40,959 nt of DNA. Origin: Oscillospiraceae bacterium. GTDB lineage: Bacteria > Bacillota > Clostridia > Oscillospirales > Ruminococcaceae. Position 1 is the first letter of the stretch; every line of letters begins with the position of its first letter. Below the pieces are notes generated by a model. That model saw only the letters and a list, made by a program, of their open reading frames with translations. It ran no database searches and had not been told where the DNA came from. This document shows positions 15,583-23,919 of the stretch, piece by piece. Where the stretch lies: positions 1 to 40,959 of the forward strand of contig JAQXHO010000052.1 in NCBI GenBank assembly GCA_029007315.1, read 5' to 3'. The translations under genes and the position numbers were made by a program.

Positions 15583-16515
15583 ATGGCAAATATATATACA
15601 TCAGCAGATCAGCTTATCGGCAGAACACCCTTGCTGGAACTGACTCACATTGAAAAGAAACTGGGTCTTAAGGCTAAAATTTATGCCAAGCTGGAATATT
15701 TTAACCCGGCAGGTTCTGTAAAGGACAGAATCGCAAAGGCTATGATCGACGATGCAGAGGCAAAGGGCATTCTGAAGCCGGATTCAGTTATAATTGAACC
15801 TACCTCCGGAAACACAGGCATTGGTCTTGCGGCAGTTGCAGCAGCAAGAGGCTACAGAATAATTATTGTTATGCCGGAAACAATGTCCGTTGAACGCAGA
15901 CAGCTTATGAAGGCATATGGAGCAGAGCTTGTTCTGACAGAGGGTGCAAAGGGAATGAAGGGCGCCATTGCCAAGGCAGATGAGCTTTCCAGAGAAATTC
16001 CCAACAGCTTTATTCCCTCACAGTTTACTAATCCTGCAAATCCAAAGGCGCATTTTGAAACAACAGGCCCGGAAATATTTGAAGATACAGACGGTGCAGT
16101 TGATATTTTCGTAGCAGGCGTTGGAACCGGCGGAACAGTAACCGGCATAGGCGAATATCTGAAGTCAAAGAAGCCGGATGTAAAGATCGTTGCGGTTGAG
16201 CCTTTGTCATCTGCGGTACTTTCAACAGGTGTGGCAGGCTCTCATAAAATACAGGGTATCGGCGCCGGTTTTGTACCGGAAGTGCTGAATACAGAGATCT
16301 ATGACGAGATAATTCCTGTAGATAATGATGACGCCTTTGCAACTGGTAAGCTTATCGGAAAATCTGAGGGCGTACTTGTGGGAATTTCATCAGGTGCGGC
16401 TGCATGGGCTGCTATAGAGCTTGCAAAACGCCCGGAAAATGAAGGAAAAAATATTGTTGTCCTTCTTCCTGATACAGGCGACAGATATCTTTCAACAGCT
16501 CTGTTTGCTGAATAA
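15583..16515 (+). CDS. cysK: Cysteine synthase A (O-acetylserine sulfhydrylase)
   Basis: A 310-residue PLP enzyme making cysteine from O-acetylserine and sulfide. It has IGRTPLLEL, the PLP lysine in [11 protein letters not shown], the [12 protein letters not shown] substrate loop, [12 protein letters not shown] (phosphate binding) and VGISSGAA. The usual CysK length is matched. ATG 15583 follows ACAGGAGAT by 8 nt; an in-frame TTG at 15565 precedes the ribosome binding site and is rejected. In Bacillus, CysK also partners the Rrf2-family repressor CymR; an Rrf2 gene lies 120 bp downstream here. Confidence 0.96.
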   Translation: MANIYTSADQLIGRTPLLELTHIEKKLGLKAKIYAKLEYFNPAGSVKDRIAKAMIDDAEAKGILKPDSVIIEPTSGNTGIGLAAVAAARGYRIIIVMPETMSVERRQLMKAYGAELVLTEGAKGMKGAIAKADELSREIPNSFIPSQFTNPANPKAHFETTGPEIFEDTDGAVDIFVAGVGTGGTVTGIGEYLKSKKPDVKIVAVEPLSSAVLSTGVAGSHKIQGIGAGFVPEVLNTEIYDEIIPVDNDDAFATGKLIGKSEGVLVGISSGAAAWAAIELAKRPENEGKNIVVLLPDTGDRYLSTALFAE

Positions 16516-16517
16516 TA

Positions 16518-16577
16518 TAAGGCAATACCGCATAAAGACTTGCAGAGCCGAAAGGTGTGCTTTGTGCGGTTCTGTCT
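16518..16577. mobile_element. Deleted copy of the MITE-like element
   Basis: The left 20 bases match the left end of the 4016-4196 element except for one base, and the right part (TGCAGAGCCG, then GTGCTTTGTGCGGT) matches its right end. About 115 bp of the interior is missing and the right tip is degraded. It lies 2 bp after the cysK stop codon. Confidence 0.65.
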
Positions 16578-16579
16578 GA

Positions 16580-16614
16580 AAGCACTGCTGTCGTTATCGG
16601 CAGCGGTGCTTTGC
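16580..16614 (+). terminator. Hairpin between cysK and the Rrf2 gene
   Basis: AAAGCACTGCTGTCG and CGGCAGCGGTGCTTT form a 15-bp stem with two G-U pairs and a TTAT loop. No T run follows, so it may be a weak terminator, a processing site or an mRNA stabiliser rather than a full stop. Confidence 0.5.
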
Positions 16615-16636
16615 AGGTTAAAGGAGGTGATGCAGC

Positions 16637-17065
16637 ATGATGATCTCAACAAGAGGAAGATATGCTCTGCGTGTTATGATAGACCTTGCTGAGAATGACG
16701 ACGGCGGATATATTCCCATGAAGGACGTTGCAAAAAGACAGGAAATTTCCCTCAAGTATCTTGAACGTATACTTCCTGTGCTTACAAAGGCAAAGCTTAT
16801 TATAGGCGTTCACGGAAAAGGCGGCGGCTACAGGCTGTCACGTTCGCCGGATGAATACACAGTAGGTGAAATTCTGAGACTTACAGACGGAAGTCTTGCT
16901 CCTGTGTCATGTCTTGAAGCAGATGCAGAACCCTGCGAAAAGGCTGCTGAATGCAGAACGCTGGCAATGTGGGAAGGATTTTATAAGCTGACAAACGAAT
17001 ACTTCGACAATATTACAATTGCAGACTGTATGAAGAATGGAAATACACTGGATTATGTAATATAA
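16637..17065 (+). CDS. Rrf2 family transcriptional regulator (CymR/IscR-like)
   Basis: A 142-residue winged-helix regulator with STRGRYALRVMIDLA at the N-terminus, the recognition helix ISLKYLERIL and the wing HGKGGGYRLSRSPDEYTVGEIL. It has three cysteines at 92, 100 and 106 in the position where IscR binds a [2Fe-2S] cluster (spacing x7 and x5; IscR has x5 and x5). The Bacillus sulfur repressor CymR has no such cysteines. The start ATG follows AAAGGAGG by 9 nt. Position downstream of cysK suggests it controls cysteine genes through the operators at 14097 and 19937; an iron-sulfur role is inferred. Confidence 0.85.
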   Translation: MMISTRGRYALRVMIDLAENDDGGYIPMKDVAKRQEISLKYLERILPVLTKAKLIIGVHGKGGGYRLSRSPDEYTVGEILRLTDGSLAPVSCLEADAEPCEKAAECRTLAMWEGFYKLTNEYFDNITIADCMKNGNTLDYVI

Positions 17066-17069
17066 GTCT

Positions 17070-17099
17070 GAGCCTGTGTAAATTCACAGGCTCTTCTTA
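17070..17099 (+). terminator. Terminator after the Rrf2 gene
   Basis: GAGCCTGTG and CACAGGCTC form a perfect 9-bp stem, followed by TTCTTAT. Confidence 0.8.
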
Positions 17100-17112
17100 T
17101 ACCTGAACAGGC

Positions 17113-17141
17113 TTGCTATATGAAGAAAAATGTGATATACT
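17113..17141 (+). promoter_or_regulatory. Predicted promoter of the FecBCD-type operon
   Basis: TTGCTA and TATACT are separated by 17 bp, 35 bp before the binding-protein start. There is no ACCTAC operator here, unlike the two cysteine promoters. Confidence 0.7.
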
Positions 17142-17176
17142 ATATGAATAAGACCGTGTAAATGAAAGGAAAAATA

Positions 17177-18094
17177 ATGAAAAAGAGAATATCAATAATA
17201 CTTTCAGCCCTTATGCTTTTCGGCTGCTCCGCAAAGGAAGCTACGGAAAATGAAACAGTAACCGTTACCGATTCACTGGGACGAAGTGTGGAAATTGAAA
17301 GCTTTGACAAAACCGCAGTTCTCTCCGGAAGTATTGCGGAAATCTGGCAGCTGGCAGGCGGAGAGCTTTACGGCGTAACAAAGGACGCATGGGAAGGTCA
17401 TGACCTTAATCTTTCGGAGGATGTTAAAACCTTCGGAGATGTGAAAAATCCGTCAGTGGAAGCAATTATTTCCGAAGGCGTGGAGCTTGTCATACTGTCC
17501 GGTTCAATCGACGCACAGACAGAGCTTGCGGATACCTTTGAAAATGCAGGCATACCCGCTGTTTATCTTGATGTGGAAAGCTTTGAGGATTACCTTGACG
17601 CTCTGAAAATATGCACAGGCATTACAGGACGTGATGATCTTTATGAGGAAAACGGAGAAAAAATCAAGGGCAGCGTGGACGAAATAATATCACGTACAAA
17701 AGATAAAGATTCGCCGGATATACTTCTGCTGAGAGCCTACAGTACAGGCGTAAAGGCAAAGGGCAGCGATAATATGACAGGTAAAATGCTTTCTGACCTT
17801 GGCTGTAAAAACATAGCCGACAGCGAAACATCTCTGCTGGAGGAACTGAGCCTGGAGGCAATACTCAGAGCAGATCCTGACTTTGTATTTGTAACAACAA
17901 TGGGTGAAGACGAGGAAGCGGCAAAGGCACAGTATGAAGCATACCTGGGTTCAAATAAGGCATGGCAGGAATCCTCTGCCGTACAGTCGGATAATGTTTA
18001 TTTCCTGCCTAAGGATATGTTCCACTACAAGCCGAATAACCGCTGGGACAAGGCATATGAATATCTGGAAGCAATACTCTATGGCGAAGAATAA
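17177..18094 (+). CDS. ABC transporter substrate-binding lipoprotein (FecB/BtuF-like)
   Basis: A 305-residue binding protein with a short signal sequence ending in a lipobox (LMLFGCS, cysteine near 17). It then shows VTVTDSLGRSVEI and the periplasmic-binding-protein-2 layout (VEAIISEGVELVILSG, ADTFENAGIPAVYLDVE). ATG 17177 follows AAAGGA; the ATG at 17162 overlaps that site. It is the first gene of a three-gene transporter with permease and ATPase downstream. The family carries siderophores, haem, corrinoids or metals; the substrate cannot be read from sequence. Confidence 0.9.
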   Translation: MKKRISIILSALMLFGCSAKEATENETVTVTDSLGRSVEIESFDKTAVLSGSIAEIWQLAGGELYGVTKDAWEGHDLNLSEDVKTFGDVKNPSVEAIISEGVELVILSGSIDAQTELADTFENAGIPAVYLDVESFEDYLDALKICTGITGRDDLYEENGEKIKGSVDEIISRTKDKDSPDILLLRAYSTGVKAKGSDNMTGKMLSDLGCKNIADSETSLLEELSLEAILRADPDFVFVTTMGEDEEAAKAQYEAYLGSNKAWQESSAVQSDNVYFLPKDMFHYKPNNRWDKAYEYLEAILYGEE

Positions 18095-19082
18095 TTCCAT
18101 TGCAATGAAACTTGCGGTATGCTTTTTTGTGCTGCTTGCCGCAGTTCTGGCAGGACTTTGCGCCGGCTCACAGTGGCTGTCGCCGTTCCGACTGGCGTCG
18201 GATTTCTTCACCGAGGGAACATCTCTTGATGAACGCATAGTCCTTTATGTAAGACTTCCCAGAGTCTTTGCCTCTCTTCTTGCAGGTTCGGCTCTTGCGG
18301 TGGCAGGTGCGGTTATACAGGCTGTGCTGTCAAATCCTCTTGCGGCTCCCAATATAATCGGCGTAAATTCCGGCGCAGGATTCTTTTCCGTTATCTGTAT
18401 GGCGCTGTTTCCTCAGGCAGTCAGAATGGTTCCTGCCGCCGCCTTTATTGGCGCACTGACTGCGGTTATGACAGTGTATCTCATTGCCCGGAAAACAGGC
18501 GCCTCACGAATGACCATTGTTCTTACAGGCGTAGGCATATCCAGCCTGTTTAACGCTGCTACAGACGCTGTTACAGTAATTTATCCCGACGCTCTTCCTT
18601 CAGCGGCGGCGTTCAAGGCAGGCGGCGTATCCGGCGTGAATACAGCTGATCTTTTTCCGGCATGGATATTTATTGCCGCAGGTATAATTCTTGCCCTTAT
18701 GCTCAGCCATGACCTTGATGTCCTCTCTCTCGGTGAAAAAACAGCTGTGAGCCTTGGACTGAATGCAGACAGAACACGTTTTGCGGCTCTTGCTGCTGCG
18801 GCTGTACTTGCAGGAGCTTCTGTAAGCTTTTCCGGACTTATCGGCTTTGTGGGACTTGTGGTGCCTCACATTTCAAGAAAAATAGCCGGCTCTTCCGAGA
18901 ATACAAAGGTAATTCCGCTGTGCGCAGTAATAGGAGCCTCATTTCTTGTTATATGCGATGTGCTTTCAAGAACTCTGTTTTCACCCTATGAGCTGCCGCT
19001 TGGTATCGTTGTATCCTTTATAGGCGTACCATTTTTCCTGTGGCTTCTTATTCGTAAAAAGGAGATAAGACATAATGCTTGA
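18081..19082 (+). CDS. FecCD-type ABC transporter permease
   Basis: A 333-residue integral membrane protein of the BtuC/FecCD family. It has LYVRLPRVFASLLAGSALAVAGAVIQAVLSNPLAAPNIIGVNSGAG in the N-terminal third and FSGLIGFVGLVVPHISRKIAG in the C-terminal part, both hallmark segments. The open frame extends far upstream inside the previous gene. The start ATG 18081 overlaps that gene by 14 bp. A strong ribosome binding site is absent, so translational coupling is likely. About nine or ten membrane spans are expected. Confidence 0.92.
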   Translation: MAKNNSIAMKLAVCFFVLLAAVLAGLCAGSQWLSPFRLASDFFTEGTSLDERIVLYVRLPRVFASLLAGSALAVAGAVIQAVLSNPLAAPNIIGVNSGAGFFSVICMALFPQAVRMVPAAAFIGALTAVMTVYLIARKTGASRMTIVLTGVGISSLFNAATDAVTVIYPDALPSAAAFKAGGVSGVNTADLFPAWIFIAAGIILALMLSHDLDVLSLGEKTAVSLGLNADRTRFAALAAAAVLAGASVSFSGLIGFVGLVVPHISRKIAGSSENTKVIPLCAVIGASFLVICDVLSRTLFSPYELPLGIVVSFIGVPFFLWLLIRKKEIRHNA

Positions 19083-19830
19083 ACTTAGAAACGTAAGCGG
19101 AGGATACGGCAGGAAAATAATTTTGCGCAGCGTAAATGCTTCCTTTAAGAAGGGCGAATTTGTTTCGGTGATCGGTGCAAACGGTTCCGGCAAAAGCACT
19201 CTGCTTATGCTTGCCGCAGGGCTTATTCCATGCACTGAAGGAAGCGTACTCATAGACGGAAAAGCTCTCCCGGATTTTGATAATAAAGAGAGGGCAAAGC
19301 ATATTTCCTATATGGAGCAGATGAAGACTCCTTCCGGAATTACTGTGAGAACCTTTGTTTCCCACGGAAGATTTCCCTATCTTGGCTATCCCAGAAGATA
19401 TACAGATCATGACAGAGAGAAAATTGAGGCTGCAATGGAAATGGCAGGCGTTTCCGATATGCAGAACAGAATGATAAATGAGCTTTCCGGAGGACAGCAG
19501 CAGAGGGTGCGTCTGGCTATGATCCTTGCACAGGATACTGATATAATCCTCCTTGATGAACCGCTGACATACCTTGATGTGAGGTATAAGCTTGAAATGA
19601 CGGAGCTTATAGCCGGCCTTAAAAATTACGGAAAAGCTGTTATTGCAGTAATGCATGACCCGGAGCTTGCCTTCGGCTATTCTGATAAAATAGCTGTAAT
19701 GAATGAGGGCAGTCTTACAGCGGCAGGTCCGCCTGCGGATATAGCAAAAAGCACCGCCCTTTCAGAGGCACTGGGCGTTACTGCTGAATACTGTGAGAAC
19801 TTTCAGAGGTTCTTTTTCAGAAAAAATTAG
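19075..19830 (+). CDS. ABC transporter ATP-binding protein (FecE-like)
   Basis: A 251-residue ATPase with Walker A GANGSGKST, signature LSGGQQQR, Walker B IILLDEPLTYLD and the switch histidine in VMHD. It overlaps the permease gene by 8 bp and has AAAAAGGAGAT upstream of ATG. It completes the FecBCD-like importer. The operon ends in a strong terminator 2 bp after its stop codon. Confidence 0.95.
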   Translation: MLELRNVSGGYGRKIILRSVNASFKKGEFVSVIGANGSGKSTLLMLAAGLIPCTEGSVLIDGKALPDFDNKERAKHISYMEQMKTPSGITVRTFVSHGRFPYLGYPRRYTDHDREKIEAAMEMAGVSDMQNRMINELSGGQQQRVRLAMILAQDTDIILLDEPLTYLDVRYKLEMTELIAGLKNYGKAVIAVMHDPELAFGYSDKIAVMNEGSLTAAGPPADIAKSTALSEALGVTAEYCENFQRFFFRKN

Positions 19831-19831
19831 T

Positions 19832-19868
19832 CACCTGTATGGTTTTATATACCATACAGGTGTTTTTT
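19832..19868 (+). terminator. Terminator of the FecBCD-type operon
   Basis: CACCTGTATGGT and ACCATACAGGTG form a perfect 12-bp stem followed by six T residues. Confidence 0.95.
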
Positions 19869-19900
19869 ATAGCCTTAATGCCAAAAATGCGTAAAGCCCC

Positions 19901-19929
19901 TTGACAGAAATGGAATGACATGGTAAAAT
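19901..19929 (+). promoter_or_regulatory. Promoter of the sulfate-assimilation operon
   Basis: TTGACA and TAAAAT are separated by 17 bp. It is organised like the promoter at 14061. Confidence 0.88.
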
Positions 19930-19956
19930 AATACCAACCTACCAAGTAGGTAAGTG
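19930..19956 (+). promoter_or_regulatory. Operator-like inverted repeat B
   Basis: AATACCAACCTAC is followed by CAA and GTAGGTAAGT, giving a perfect ACCTAC-CAA-GTAGGT dyad at 19937-19951. The sequence and its position after the -10 box repeat operator A at 14090-14116 with only four base changes in the 26 bases. Confidence 0.75.
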
Positions 19957-19972
19957 GCAAGAGGTGAGATAA

Positions 19973-20029
19973 ATGTTGATGATGTTCAAAAAGCTCATAG
20001 GAGCGAATTACCGGTTCGGACGATGTTAA
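19973..20029 (+). CDS. Cysteine leader peptide B
   Basis: An 18-codon ORF lies between the operator and the sulfate-binding-protein gene. GAGGTGAG stands 5-6 nt before ATG (further in-frame ATGs at 19979 and 19982). The peptide contains ANYRFGR and ends in a single Cys followed by TAA. It is related to leader A both in protein and in DNA (AATTACCG shared, TGTTAA at the end). The 95 nt from its stop to the next start has no hairpin and is A-rich and poor in G. Confidence 0.7.
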   Translation: MLMMFKKLIGANYRFGRC

Positions 20030-20124
20030 AGACGATTCCGCACATATAACGCATTACAAAAAACAATTACACAATCCAATAAAAAAGAAAACATAACATA
20101 ACGAAAAAGAAAGAGGTTATTGAT

Positions 20125-21162
20125 ATGAAAAACTATATTAAAAGATATATACTGGCAGCAGCTTCACTGGCAATAGGACTTACAGCTTTTACAGGCTGCT
20201 CAAATGATTCTGAAAGCTCAGCTTCAGAAGGCAAGGTAACACTTACAAATGTATCCTACGATCCCACAAGAGAGCTTTATGAAAGCTACAACCAGGCATT
20301 TGCAAAGCACTGGAAGGAAAAGACAGGTCAGGATGTTGAGATAACCCAGTCCCACGGCGGTTCCGGAAAGCAGGCACTTGAGGTAGCCAACGGTCTTGAA
20401 GCGGACGTTGTAACACTGGCACTGGAATATGATGTAAATGCTGTTCGTGACGCAGGTCTGATAGAAGACGGCTGGGTAAGCGAATTTCCCAATGACAGCG
20501 CACCCTATACATCAACAATAGTATTCCTGGTAAGGAAAGGCAATCCAAAGAACATTCATGACTGGGACGACCTTGTAAAGGAAGATGTAGGCGTAATAAC
20601 ACCTAATCCCAAGACTTCCGGCGGTGCAAGATGGAATTACCTTGCAGCCTGGGCATTTGCCGACAAGCTTTACAGCGGCGATGAAGAACAGGTAAAGGAT
20701 TTTATAGGAAAGCTTTATGAAAATGTTCTGGTTCTTGATTCCGGAGCAAGAGGAGCAACAACCACATTCGTTGAAAACGGACAGGGCGATGTGCTGCTGG
20801 CATGGGAAAATGAAGCTTATCTCTCCATTAAGGATTATCCCGATGATTATGAGATCATCACACCCAGCGTCAGCATTCTTGCACAGCCTTCTGTGGCAAT
20901 TGTAGACAGCGTAGTTGACAGCAGAGGTACAAGAGAAGCGGCAACTGAATATCTGAATTACCTTTATTCAGATGAAGCTCAGCGTATTGCAGGAGATAAT
21001 TACTACAGACCTTCCAATGAAGAAATTCTGAAGGAATACGAAGATGTATTTGATCTTGATGTTGATCTTATTACAATAAACGATTTCGGCGGCTGGGATG
21101 AAGCACAGGGAAAGCATTTCGCAGATGGCGGAGTATTTGACCAGATATACGAAGAGAAATAA
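20125..21162 (+). CDS. sbp: Sulfate ABC transporter substrate-binding lipoprotein
   Basis: A 345-residue lipoprotein: signal sequence with lipobox LTAFTGCSN, then the sulfate/thiosulfate-binding fold with [45 protein letters not shown] and the [18 protein letters not shown] segment that holds oxyanion-binding residues. It is the first structural gene of the sulfate operon, behind leader peptide B. AAAGAGG lies upstream of ATG. It binds sulfate outside the membrane and delivers it to CysT/CysW. Confidence 0.95.
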   Translation: MKNYIKRYILAAASLAIGLTAFTGCSNDSESSASEGKVTLTNVSYDPTRELYESYNQAFAKHWKEKTGQDVEITQSHGGSGKQALEVANGLEADVVTLALEYDVNAVRDAGLIEDGWVSEFPNDSAPYTSTIVFLVRKGNPKNIHDWDDLVKEDVGVITPNPKTSGGARWNYLAAWAFADKLYSGDEEQVKDFIGKLYENVLVLDSGARGATTTFVENGQGDVLLAWENEAYLSIKDYPDDYEIITPSVSILAQPSVAIVDSVVDSRGTREAATEYLNYLYSDEAQRIAGDNYYRPSNEEILKEYEDVFDLDVDLITINDFGGWDEAQGKHFADGGVFDQIYEEK

Positions 21163-21192
21163 TAATCTGAAAAACGAGGAGCAGATGCGGCA

Positions 21193-22035
21193 ATGAAAAA
21201 ATCAGGCAAAAGAATAATTCCGGGCTTCGGACTGTCAATGGGCGTTACCCTTTCACTTCTGAGCGTGATCGTGCTTATACCCATGGGTTCACTGGTGATA
21301 TATACAGCCAATATGAGCTTTGGAGATATCATAGAAACTATAACAAGAGAAAGAGTGCTTGCAAGCTTTAAGGTAAGCTTAATGACCGCATTTGCAGCCT
21401 CACTTATAAATGCAGTAATGGGTGTGGTACTTGCGTGGATACTGGTAAGATATGATTTTCCATTCAAGAGGATACTTGACGGATTAATAGAACTGCCCTT
21501 TGCACTGCCCACAGCGGTAGCGGGCATAGCACTTACATCACTTACATCAGATACAGGATTAATAGGCGGCTTTTTTGCAGAATTCGGAGTAAAGCTTGCA
21601 TATACACGAATAGGAATCACAATAGCGCTTGTTTTTATCGGCATACCCTTTGTGGTAAGAGCAGTGCAGCCGGTGCTGGAAAAGCTTGACGGCTCCTATG
21701 AAGAAGCTGCAACAGTTCTTGGCGCTGGCAGAAGCAGAATATTTTTCAAAGTCATATTTCCGGAGATACTGCCGGCAGTATTAACAGGCTTTGGTCTTGC
21801 ATTCGGAAGGTGCCTTGGAGAATACGGAAGCGTGGTTTTCATAGCAGGCAACAAGCCCTTTGAAACGGAAATAACACCGCTTATAATAATGTCAGAGCTT
21901 CAGGAATTCGATTATCCCAGCGCAACGGCAATAGCTCTTGTAATGCTTCTGGTATCTTTTCTGATACTGCTGACTGTAAACTTCATTCAGATACGCAACT
22001 CAAAGATTCTTAAAGGAGGCGGCAAAGTTGCATAA
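21193..22035 (+). CDS. cysT: Sulfate ABC transporter permease CysT
   Basis: A 280-residue membrane protein with about six spans and the permease EAA loop SYEEAATVLGAGRSRIFFKVIFPEILPA. The LPFALPTAVAGIALTSL segment is typical of CysT/CysU. CysW follows with an 8-bp overlap. GAGGAGCAG lies upstream of the start codon. Confidence 0.94.
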   Translation: MKKSGKRIIPGFGLSMGVTLSLLSVIVLIPMGSLVIYTANMSFGDIIETITRERVLASFKVSLMTAFAASLINAVMGVVLAWILVRYDFPFKRILDGLIELPFALPTAVAGIALTSLTSDTGLIGGFFAEFGVKLAYTRIGITIALVFIGIPFVVRAVQPVLEKLDGSYEEAATVLGAGRSRIFFKVIFPEILPAVLTGFGLAFGRCLGEYGSVVFIAGNKPFETEITPLIIMSELQEFDYPSATAIALVMLLVSFLILLTVNFIQIRNSKILKGGGKVA

Positions 22036-22852
22036 GGAATCAAAGACAGTAAAATGGATACTGATAGGGATAAGTGCATTATTTATATTTTTTATGCTTG
22101 TTCTGCCGCTGATAACAGTAATCAGAGAAGCATTCAGACAGGGTGCCACCGTATATGCCCAGGCGGTAAAAGATGACTACACCATAAAGGCAATTCTGCT
22201 TACGCTGGAAGCAACTGTCTTTGCAACGGTTATCAATACATTTTTCGGACTGTTTGCGGCATGGCTCATAACGAAATTCCATTTTAAGGGAAAAAAGCTT
22301 TTAGGTTCGCTTATTGATCTTCCTGTAACGGTATCACCTATCATAGCAGGCCTTGTATTCGTGCTGACATTCGGCAGACAAAGTCCGCTTTATCCGCTGC
22401 TTGAAGAGCTTGGTATAAAGATTGTTTTTGCTGTTCCCGGAATCGTACTTGCAACAGTATTTGTAACCTTCCCGTTTGTATCGAGAGAGCTTATACCGGT
22501 ACTTGAAGCTGAGGGTACAGATGAAGAGGAAGCGGCGGCACTGATGGGAGCAAAGGGATTTACGATTTTCAGAAAAATAACCTTTCCTCATATAAAATGG
22601 GCATTGCTGTACGGCGTGGTTCTTTGTGCGGCGAGAGCAATGGGGGAATTCGGAGCTGTATCGGTTTTATCCGGACATCTGAGAGGCAAGACCAATACAC
22701 TTCCGCTTCATGTTGAGATACTTTTTAATGAGTTCAAATATGTTCCTGCATTTGCGGTATCGTCTATTCTTGTGATAATGGCGGTTGTAATACTTATAAT
22801 CAGAAGCGTAATTGAATACATAGGAAAGGGCGGTAAAAAGAATGTACATTGA
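22028..22852 (+). CDS. cysW: Sulfate ABC transporter permease CysW
   Basis: A 274-residue membrane permease with about six spans. LPVTVSPIIAGLVFVLTFG and the EAA loop GTDEEEAAALMGAKGFTIFRKITFPHIKWAL identify it. The start is a TTG at 22028, supported by AAAGGAGG at the right distance and by the absence of a suitable ATG nearby. It forms the membrane channel with CysT and overlaps cysA by 11 bp. Confidence 0.94.
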   Translation: MHKESKTVKWILIGISALFIFFMLVLPLITVIREAFRQGATVYAQAVKDDYTIKAILLTLEATVFATVINTFFGLFAAWLITKFHFKGKKLLGSLIDLPVTVSPIIAGLVFVLTFGRQSPLYPLLEELGIKIVFAVPGIVLATVFVTFPFVSRELIPVLEAEGTDEEEAAALMGAKGFTIFRKITFPHIKWALLYGVVLCAARAMGEFGAVSVLSGHLRGKTNTLPLHVEILFNEFKYVPAFAVSSILVIMAVVILIIRSVIEYIGKGGKKNVH

Positions 22853-23900
22853 ACTTAAAAACATAAACAAGAGCTTCGGCAGCTTCAAAGCCTCTGACAA
22901 TGTAAGCTTCGGTATAGAAAAGGGTAAGCTCATAGGACTTTTAGGCCCCAGCGGAAGCGGAAAAACCACCATACTCAGAATGATAGCAGGTCTTGAATCA
23001 CCGGACAGCGGCGAAATAATCATAGACGGCAGGGTTGTAAATAATGTTCCTGCCGCTGAAAGAGGAATCGGCTTTGTGTTCCAGAACTATGCACTTTTCA
23101 GATATATGACAGTATACGACAATATTGCCTTTGGCTTAAAGCTCCGGAAGGAAAAAAAGTCGGACATAAAGAAAAGGGTGCAGGAGCTTGTGGATCTTAT
23201 AGGTTTAAGAGGACTTGAAAAAAGATATCCCAGCCAGCTTTCCGGCGGACAGCGTCAGAGAGTGGCATTTGCAAGGGCGCTTGCCCCGAATCCGCAGGTA
23301 CTTCTTCTTGATGAGCCTTTTGCGGCAATTGACGCAAAGGTAAGGCAGGAGCTTCGCAGCTGGCTCAAGGATATGATAACACGTCTTGGAGTGACAAGTA
23401 TTTTTGTTACCCATGATCAGGACGAGGCAATTGAAGTTGCAGATGAAATAATCATTACAAATAAAGGCAAAATCGAACAGACAGGAACTCCCAGGGAGAT
23501 TTATACAGTTCCGACGACCTCCTTCACAGCCTCATTCTTCGGCCAGCCCACAATGGTAAAGGATTATAGCGCGTTCCATACATTTGAAAAGACGGAAAAT
23601 GCTGACGGTGCAATAATCAGACCGGAATTTGTAAAGATATTCAAGAAAAATGAACCTGTGAAGTTCAGAAGCTCCGTATCTGAAGGCGTGGTGGAGAGAA
23701 CTTCATTCAGAGGCAGCAGCATAGAAGTGGCTGTAAGAGTAGGCGATGTTCTTCTTACTGCAAGAAGAAACGTTTCAGAGGAAAGCGTTTCTCCCGGAGA
23801 AAAGGTGTATGTGTTTGTGTATCGTATCCTTGTTACCTCCGGCGGCAGTGTGCAGCTTATTGAAAACAGCGCACTGAAGGAAGAATCCATATTTATCTGA
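22842..23900 (+). CDS. cysA: Sulfate ABC transporter ATP-binding protein
   Basis: A 352-residue ATPase with Walker A GPSGSGKTT, Q-loop FVFQNYALF, signature LSGGQRQR, Walker B VLLLDEPFAAID and switch VTHD. The C-terminal TOBE-like region from about residue 240 matches CysA length. Together with sbp, cysT and cysW it makes a complete importer; the Q-loop FQNYALF is typical of sulfate and molybdate importers. Confidence 0.95.
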   Translation: MYIELKNINKSFGSFKASDNVSFGIEKGKLIGLLGPSGSGKTTILRMIAGLESPDSGEIIIDGRVVNNVPAAERGIGFVFQNYALFRYMTVYDNIAFGLKLRKEKKSDIKKRVQELVDLIGLRGLEKRYPSQLSGGQRQRVAFARALAPNPQVLLLDEPFAAIDAKVRQELRSWLKDMITRLGVTSIFVTHDQDEAIEVADEIIITNKGKIEQTGTPREIYTVPTTSFTASFFGQPTMVKDYSAFHTFEKTENADGAIIRPEFVKIFKKNEPVKFRSSVSEGVVERTSFRGSSIEVAVRVGDVLLTARRNVSEESVSPGEKVYVFVYRILVTSGGSVQLIENSALKEESIFI

Positions 23901-23919
23901 TATAAACTGAGGTGGCAAA

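Noticed and set aside
20030-20124. Transcription attenuator after leader peptide B
   Set aside because: No hairpin with a T run could be found in this segment or after leader A, so a classical terminator/antiterminator switch is not supported.
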